Of a stretch of DNA of 64,000 nucleotides, positions 58,341 through 64,000 are shown one piece after another. The position numbers were made by a program, and so were the translations under genes. A model generated the notes under the pieces. It did not search any database, was not told the origin of the DNA, and saw only the letters and a list, made by a program, of their open reading frames with translations. The stretch is taken from assembly GCA_963921825.1 (NCBI GenBank), contig OY997593.1, positions 46,391,111 through 46,455,110 of the forward strand, written 5' to 3'. This stretch comes from Erodium maritimum. Taxonomy: Eukaryota; Streptophyta; Magnoliopsida; Geraniales; Geraniaceae. How positions within the stretch are numbered: the first letter of the stretch is position 1; each line of letters starts with the position of its first letter.

Positions 58341-59285
58341 AGTTTTAGGTTGGAAACCAGCAATAGCTTTAGGTCTGCGCTTCTCTCTGCGTAGCCGCCT
58401 CCCCCCCCCCCCCCCCCCCCCACCCCATCTACCATTGAAGCCTATTGCTTTCAAACTCTCTGAAAACCCTTCATTGGGTGCAACAATACCCTCTTAGGGT
58501 TCGTTTCATTGCCTTCGCTCTTCATCCCTTCCCGAGACACCTCGTCGGCCTCCGATCACTCACGGCCTCCTTCACCGGGTACGTATCCCACTGCACGACC
58601 CCCTCTCGGATCTATAACCTTTCTCCTTGTCATTTCCATGGCGTTCGCCCCTCCAAGTCACCTCGACGCGGCGAAGCCCCACCTCCGGGTTTCCTCCCGA
58701 GGTCGAGTTCACTACGTCGCCCGTCGCCCGGTCATTTTCCCTGCCGGCCAGCCATCACGACCTCGGGGGTAACGATGATCCTCCATTGAAGGATAGGTCA
58801 GGCTCATCCGAGATGGGAGCAATCGTCCCCTACGTACCACAACCACCAGAGAAGACCGGGGAGGACCAGATGCATCAAGCAGAGGCTGGACAACCTCCTA
58901 TGCAGGAATGCGAAGACCCGGTAGGGGTGGGTCTGGCCTTTGCTTGCCTATACCCACAGACCCGGCACAACCAGTGCCGGGAGGTCTCGGGAAGCCTACA
59001 ACTACAGCTCTCTACAACTGGTCGTTTTTATATTATCATATTTGTCTTTGGAACAATTTTATTTCTGCTTTGTTTTGGTTAATTTTCTTTATGTCTCGTT
59101 GTTTTGAGACGTCGGTAAGGGGATGTCCTGAGTTATTGCCTACGATATCAAGTAGGCTATCTTTATGGGTCCATGAGCGCTGGACTTGCTACGGTCGGCC
59201 CAGACATATATCTGAAATACAGGACGATTACGCTCTACCTTGTATGGTTTCTTTCTTACATTAATGCTCAGTTTTAGGTTTGAAA
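58341..59285 (+). mobile_element. Short LINE derivative (no ORF2), copy 2, with 16-bp target duplication
   Basis: AGTTTTAGGTTGGAAA (58341-58356) and AGTTTTAGGTTTGAAA (59270-59285) flank 58357-59269 (913 bp); they differ at one base. The insert starts near GTAGCCGCCTCCCCC with a C-run (58401-58421) and ends in the same 3' sequence as the 55322 copy, without poly(A). Frames at 58445-59082 are Pro/Ser/Arg-rich with no domain. Confidence 0.78.
58401..58421 (+). repeat. Poly(C) tract of 21
   Basis: Uninterrupted C run at the start of the short LINE derivative; its length may vary between individuals or be a sequencing artefact. Confidence 0.85.
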
Positions 59286-59640
59286 TTCCTTGAAGTATAA
59301 TAATTAAGCATATTTAGGAGCAGTAATGCAATGGATGGTGCTTATCGGTACAGTAGATGATGAAATGTCATTTGAAAATAATTGTAATACAAATGAGAAA
59401 ATTGGAGACTAAAATTCACATCTCATGAGTTGGAAGATAGAAAAAAGCTAAATTATAATTTTATTTTCTGCTCAGTAACACAAGAAAGCCAGGCAAGATC
59501 CAGCCACAGTACATGCATGCAGTCAATATACAACATTCTACGATGGGCTAACACCTATTTTATTGTGAAGTTATAAAACAAAATCTTAGCTTCTCATTGT
59601 CGAATGATAACAAGTAATGCCTAAGCCTAAATTGAGAGAG
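59286..59640. other. Unassigned DNA
   Basis: No gene or repeat is recognised; AT-rich. Confidence 0.4.
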
Positions 59641-59720
59641 AGATTTTTTTTTGATCTGCGAATTTTTATAAAGCTCATTTCCTAACGAAAGAACATGAGT
59701 AACCTGCAAAGTACAGGCTA

Positions 59721-59981
59721 AAAAAACCAACTGGGGACACCCCTTACAATCAGATACCATATGTTTCCTCCAAACAAAAATAACACAAAAAACAACATCT
59801 TGACATCTTAACGACTTTTGGATCAAAGAGAGCTACGACAACACGCCAGACAAAAAAACCAACTGGGGACACCCCTTACAATCAGATACCATATGTTTCC
59901 TCCAAACAAAAATAACACAAAAAACAACATCCTGACATCTTAACGACTTTTGGATCAAAGAGAGCTACGACAACACGCCAG
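59721..59981 (-). repeat. 132-bp tandem duplication at the LINE 3' end
   Basis: Two almost identical copies, 59721-59849 and 59853-59981, each starting AAAAAACCAACTGGGGAC and ending GACAACACGCCAG. The difference seen is ATCTTGACATC against ATCCTGACATC, so the duplication is recent relative to the element. Confidence 0.92.
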
Positions 59982-61460
59982 TGGGAATCGAAACCATTCT
60001 GATTTCGACCCCACCCCTCTTCCTTTAATCGAGAGGAGCCTCGGCACACCAACAACATTCCTTGCACCTTGATAACCACACTCTCCACAGAAGGAATCTC
60101 TTGTCTGATCACCAATTGGTTTCGAGCTAACCAAATCTCCCACAAAGTAATAGCACATATAGGATTCCATAATTTTTTTGCATACCGAGGCACCAAGAAG
60201 AAAAAAGCGATCGTACCTCCCTTGGCTCCACCCAACTCACTCCCAACCAACTCAAAATCCGGGACCAAATAAGCCATGAAAATTGGCATTGTAATAGAAG
60301 ATGCCAGCTCTCTTCAAAAACCAACCCACAGAACGGGCACAAACTCCTTTGAATAGGGATAGGCACCCCTCGTTCTTCAAGAAACATACTGGTCGGGATA
60401 GCTTCATGACAACATAACCAAACAAAAGCAGCTATTTTAGGATGTGTACCTGGGATCCATAAAATCCTCGTCCAAGTCCGAGACACTAAATGTGATCCCA
60501 TCAGAGAGAACATCTTCCCCACCGAGAAGCCCTTCTCTCCCGGTACCCACACACAACTATCCTCCCTATTCCGATCCACAACAAAATCTCGGAGGAACAC
60601 CTCAAGCTCAACTCTAGAATTTCGAACTCGACCCCTCAGAGGTATGCAAAAGCTTACCTCCCAAACATCATTCACCCAAAAATCTGCCACACTTCCATAT
60701 TGATTCTCTGCTATATGGAAAAGCCTATGAAATCTGTCCTTCAGCGGAGCATCTCCCGCCCATATATCTTGCCAGAACCGAACCCTCTCCCCTGACCCTA
60801 ACGTCCACTTAACTCCAGCATTTCCAAAAAGACTTCGGAATTCCTCCCCTTTTGCAAGCCCCTGAATATGAGACATCCAAGAGGTGCGATCCTCAATATC
60901 CACTCTCCCTGGATCATAATCAGATTCCTCATAGCCAAACTTAGTACAAATAGTCCGCTTCCGAAGAGAGTCTACTTATAAGGCAAATCTCCACCACCAC
61001 TTCGCCAGAAGGCTTTCATTCACTTTATCCAAACTCCTTATCCCCAAACCCCCTTTCTCCTTTAGGGAACACGCCACATTCCAACTAACTTTGTATATCG
61101 CTTTCTTCTTCATCGATCCCCCCACAAAAACTTTCTCTGTCATTTCTCCAATTCTTTTATCATTCCAACCGGAGCCTGCATGACAGACATATAATAAAGA
61201 GGCAGTGCCAATAAAGTAGATTTCAGAAGAGTAATTCTGCCCCCCAAGCTTGTACTTTTTGCTTGCCATAAACCTAGTTTCTTCTTATACTTGGAGATGA
61301 TGGGTGCCCAAGTTGCAAGTCTCTTAGGGTCCGCACCCAAATTAAAGCCCAAATATGGGATCGGGATAGAGCAAGTCCCGCACTCCAGTGTCTGAGCCAC
61401 CCACTCTTGATTTAATGATTGAGGATTGAAGACATGGCATTTTGACCTACTGAAATTTAT
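59880..61460 (-). pseudogene. LINE ORF2 fragment: reverse transcriptase end and zf-RVT domain
   Basis: ORF2 of plant L1 elements encodes endonuclease and reverse transcriptase. Visible here: INFSRSKCHVF, IPYLGFNLGADPKRLATW and TSLGGRITLLKSTLLALPLY (61140-61460), then after a frameshift KVSWNVACSLKEKGGLGIRS and LAKWWWRFAL (60976-61110), then a long open frame 60127-60903 with WTLGSGERVRFWQDIWAGD, KIAAFVWLCCHEAIPTS and CPFCGLVFEESWHLLLQCQF, the zf-RVT signature. The YADD-type catalytic motif would lie upstream and is not in the window. Frameshifts make it nonfunctional. Confidence 0.88.
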
Positions 61461-64000
61461 TGTCAATGATAAATAAAAAACAATCACTAAAATAAACTTT
61501 AAATAATTAACTTCGAAAACCGTGTAATCCGAAACTAAGCAACGAATCAGAATATCAAATAAGCAATAAAAAAATAGGTTTAATACATAAATGAGAAAGT
61601 ACGTCTCTAATAAAATAAACTCTCGGACCCTTAGTAAGCTCCCGAGCTCTGAGACATCCTACAACCTACTCAGGAAAGAAACCTGTAAAACACAGTAAAC
61701 ACGAAAGGGGTGAGCTTTCGCTCAGTAGGAAAAAGTAATAAGATAAGAGACCCCCATTTTAACAGTAAAACCGATTAATACCGGTAATCAACGGAAATTA
61801 AATAAGAAATACAAGAATCATAATAATTTAGAAAAGGTAACACTCAAGGATATCGATGCAGAGATAACGAGTGTAACGAGGAACTAATTAAATTAAGACG
61901 CACACAAACATCGAAATGATAAATATCAATCCAAGACCCTGATCCGTACACTGATCGGTACATCATATCAGATTGCCCCTCGGTCCAGAGGAGACACATG
62001 CCGTCAGGACTTCCCGAAGCATTCCCTCAGAATGCGTATCGTCGGAGATCCCGGAAATGTCTCCAAAGGACCACAATCCTCGGGACGAAATTAGTAACTA
62101 GTAACATATCGTACTGGAAACGCACATCGGCCTAGATATCTTCCCGGATTACTCCCTCGGGGTGAACAGTCACACGCCATACCGGAAACGCACATCGGCC
62201 TAGACGTCTTCCCGGTAACGCACATCGGGGTCTATAATCATATACCATACCGAAACCGCACATCGTCCTAGGTATCTTCTCGGATTACCCCCTCGGGGTG
62301 CACACTCAAAAACACCCAAAAGCATAACGCACGTAACACAGTCACACACACCATAGTAGATCAAGCTTACCACTTTGACTTACCAACCACGTCTCATCGG
62401 TCTATCACTCACCCGATCATATCCAAAGTCACAACCAATTCACACTCAAAGTTCATTCAAGCAATCAATCAAAGCACGGAACACCCGTTCACATCACAAT
62501 CATCATATTTCAGTTAATCTAGTTTGACTCTTATCTTATCTTAAGTACGGAGCATGCAACGACATCAAGGGCGAATAATCAACCATACAAACAATCAACA
62601 AGCAAGTCCTAAGGCTCGACATGGCCATTCTACCAGCACGACAATTTCCCAGGATATTGAAAGCGGTTAACTAGTGAATCACCTATATGCATACTAGGAC
62701 TCGTCCGGTTATTATTATAATTGAAAAACGGTTATTCTAGTGAATCACATCCTATATGCAATCTAGGACATTTCCGGTTATTATTATCCTATAGGCATGC
62801 TATTAGCGTTATTTAAATCATCAGATGAGTTTAGTACTTTTCCTTACCTTAAGAAGTACCACCAGCTACGTCTCCTAGCTGCTGACGTCCGGGCCTAACT
62901 CCGGTCTTCTCGGGCGAAGTCCAAATCTGGGTTTTAACAGGTAAGGTTCAATACCAGTCGTGGTCTAGATAGAGCAGTCCTCTAATTTATCAAATTCGTA
63001 TTTTAATTTAACTGATAAGTCCTTGAATTATCTGATTTTAGTCCAAATTATAATTAAATTAATTAATTAATTAAAGCCCGACCCGGATCCGAGAACCAGA
63101 CCCGAATTCGACCCGGTCCAAAACCCAGACCCGACCGGACCCAGATGCGACCCAGACCCGGCTCTAGACCCGACCCAGACCCGGTTATAGACCCGAGTCC
63201 AGACCCGGTCCAGACACGGTCTAGACCCGAGTCCAGACATGGTCCTCAGTCTTGGGACTGGCCCAAGATCCAAGTATACCTGGCCCAAGGCCCGTCCACT
63301 TGGCCCAAGAACGCTCGTCCCACTCTCAGCCTGGCCCAAAGCCTGCCAAGCTCGTGTCCGAGTTGGTTCCAGCTCCGGCGAGTCAGGGCTGCTCCGACCG
63401 TCGCCTACGGCGTCAAGTGAGGCTGTGGAGGGAAAAATGGAGGCGGAGAAGAGCGTCGGGGATCGGGTGACAATTGGAGTGGGGTTTGGGGCGAGTTCCG
63501 AGCCCTCTTATCCAGATCTGACGCCGTGAACATTTCTCCAACGTGAGAACCCAGATCTATAGTTGAGGACTCCAGCGAGCTTTTCCGACCACACTCGACC
63601 ACCACGAACTCGCGCGCGCTCGGATTCTGGGAAAGGGATCGACGGGGAAGACGAATCCGTTGAGGAAACAAGCTCATCATCGCTGGTCTTTCTCGTTTCA
63701 GGAACGACGAGGCTTGAACACGGCGACGAGGGTTTCGATTTGACGAAGAAGAGGAAGGGCGAGGGGAGAGGGTTTCTGGTGTTGGGGTTTGTCACGGTGG
63801 AAGCAGAAGAAGGAGAGGAATGAGGAGAAGGTTGAAGGAAGGTGGAGATGGTCGGAGAAGAAGGGACGACGGCGAGGAGGTGCGTCTGGTTCGCGAGGGA
63901 GAAGAGGCGAAGGGAAGACGATGTCCCTCGATTTGCGTGCGTAAAATGGGAGCTGAAGCGGCGCGCGTTAGGGTTTTGTTGTGAGGCTTGGGCCGCGAGC
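61461..64000 (-). repeat. LTR of the Tekay-like family, minus strand, continuing past the window
   Basis: Read in reverse it follows the 15248-18055 LTR: GAGCGAAAGCTCA and polypyrimidine block, the tandem repeats (62108-62308), CCTAACTCCGGTCTTCTCGG reversed, the GGGTC(C/T)GG block (63060-63240), the GC-rich part, and the AAACCCTA phrase at the window edge. Alignment with the first LTR suggests about 200 bp more beyond 64000. It starts TGTCA at 61461 inside LINE ORF2. No primer site follows, so this is either the 3' LTR of an element to the right or a solo LTR. Confidence 0.82.
62108..62308 (-). repeat. Tandem repeats in the terminal LTR
   Basis: Three units with the phrases CGGAAACGCACATCGGCCTAG and CTTCCCGGATTACTCCCTCG (read on plus) correspond to the repeat block at 17114-17374, with one unit shortened. 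Confidence 0.8.

Larger units (their letters stand above)
59641..61460 (-). mobile_element. LINE, 3' part of ORF2, interrupted by an LTR
   Basis: Minus strand; poly(A) is the T-run at about 59646-59653. From 61460 leftward it encodes the end of the reverse transcriptase domain and a zf-RVT domain. At 61460 the reverse transcriptase sequence (INFSRSKCHVF) meets TGTCA, the start of an LTR, so the 5' part of the LINE lies beyond that LTR or was lost. A 132-bp tandem duplication occurs near the 3' end. Confidence 0.85.

Noticed and set aside
1..64000. Bacterial-type operons, defence systems or prophage
   Set aside because: All legible proteins are plant chaperonin or eukaryotic transposon proteins; introns, LTRs and MITEs are throughout.

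Overview
This is nuclear DNA of a flowering plant, probably a eudicot; I cannot name the species. The evidence is one spliced, intact plant housekeeping gene (CCT2, the beta subunit of the TCP-1/CCT chaperonin) with canonical GT-AG introns, surrounded by plant transposon families: a Tekay-like chromovirus, Ty1/copia, DUF4283-type LINEs, PIF/Harbinger, hAT, MULE and Stowaway elements. There are no operons, CRISPR arrays or prokaryotic systems, and I saw no tRNA or rRNA gene.

Layout. 1-2290: unassigned DNA, an AT-rich inverted repeat and a possible poly(A)-tailed retroposon. 2820-7980: CCT2 on the minus strand, 11 coding exons, 527 residues, with a Stowaway MITE and a foldback element together in its largest intron. 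8697-12331: a non-autonomous LTR element (LARD-like, minus) whose 3' LTR is split by a LINE. 13288-14899: a decayed PIF/Harbinger transposase. 15248-26048: a Tekay-like Ty3/gypsy chromovirus (plus) with 2.8-kb LTRs, a decayed gag-pol and a truncated 3' LTR. 26878-46519: a nest, with a minus-strand LINE split by a minus-strand gypsy element (28152-45702), itself split by a young copia element (30942-39402) and a hAT element (41152-43238). 46677-47922: a 1,246-bp almost perfect palindrome with MULE-like 9-bp target duplications. 48179-48493: a small retroposon. 50714-55254: a copia element with 134-bp LTR, truncated at its 3' end. 55322-61460: several LINE pieces. 61461 to the window end: an LTR of the same family as the 15248 element, minus strand, inserted in a LINE ORF2.

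How it fits together. Only CCT2 looks like a functioning host gene. The rest is layered transposon insertion. Target-site duplications give an order for the main nest: LINE first, then gypsy, then copia and hAT independently. Most coding regions carry stops, frameshifts or lost catalytic residues. Even the youngest element (the copia, LTRs differing at 3 of 1,688 positions by eye) lacks its reverse transcriptase active-site motif. I found no convincing new multi-gene system. The most unusual object is the long palindrome at 46677-47922, followed by the recently moved but catalytically dead copia element and the set of LINE derivatives without ORF2.
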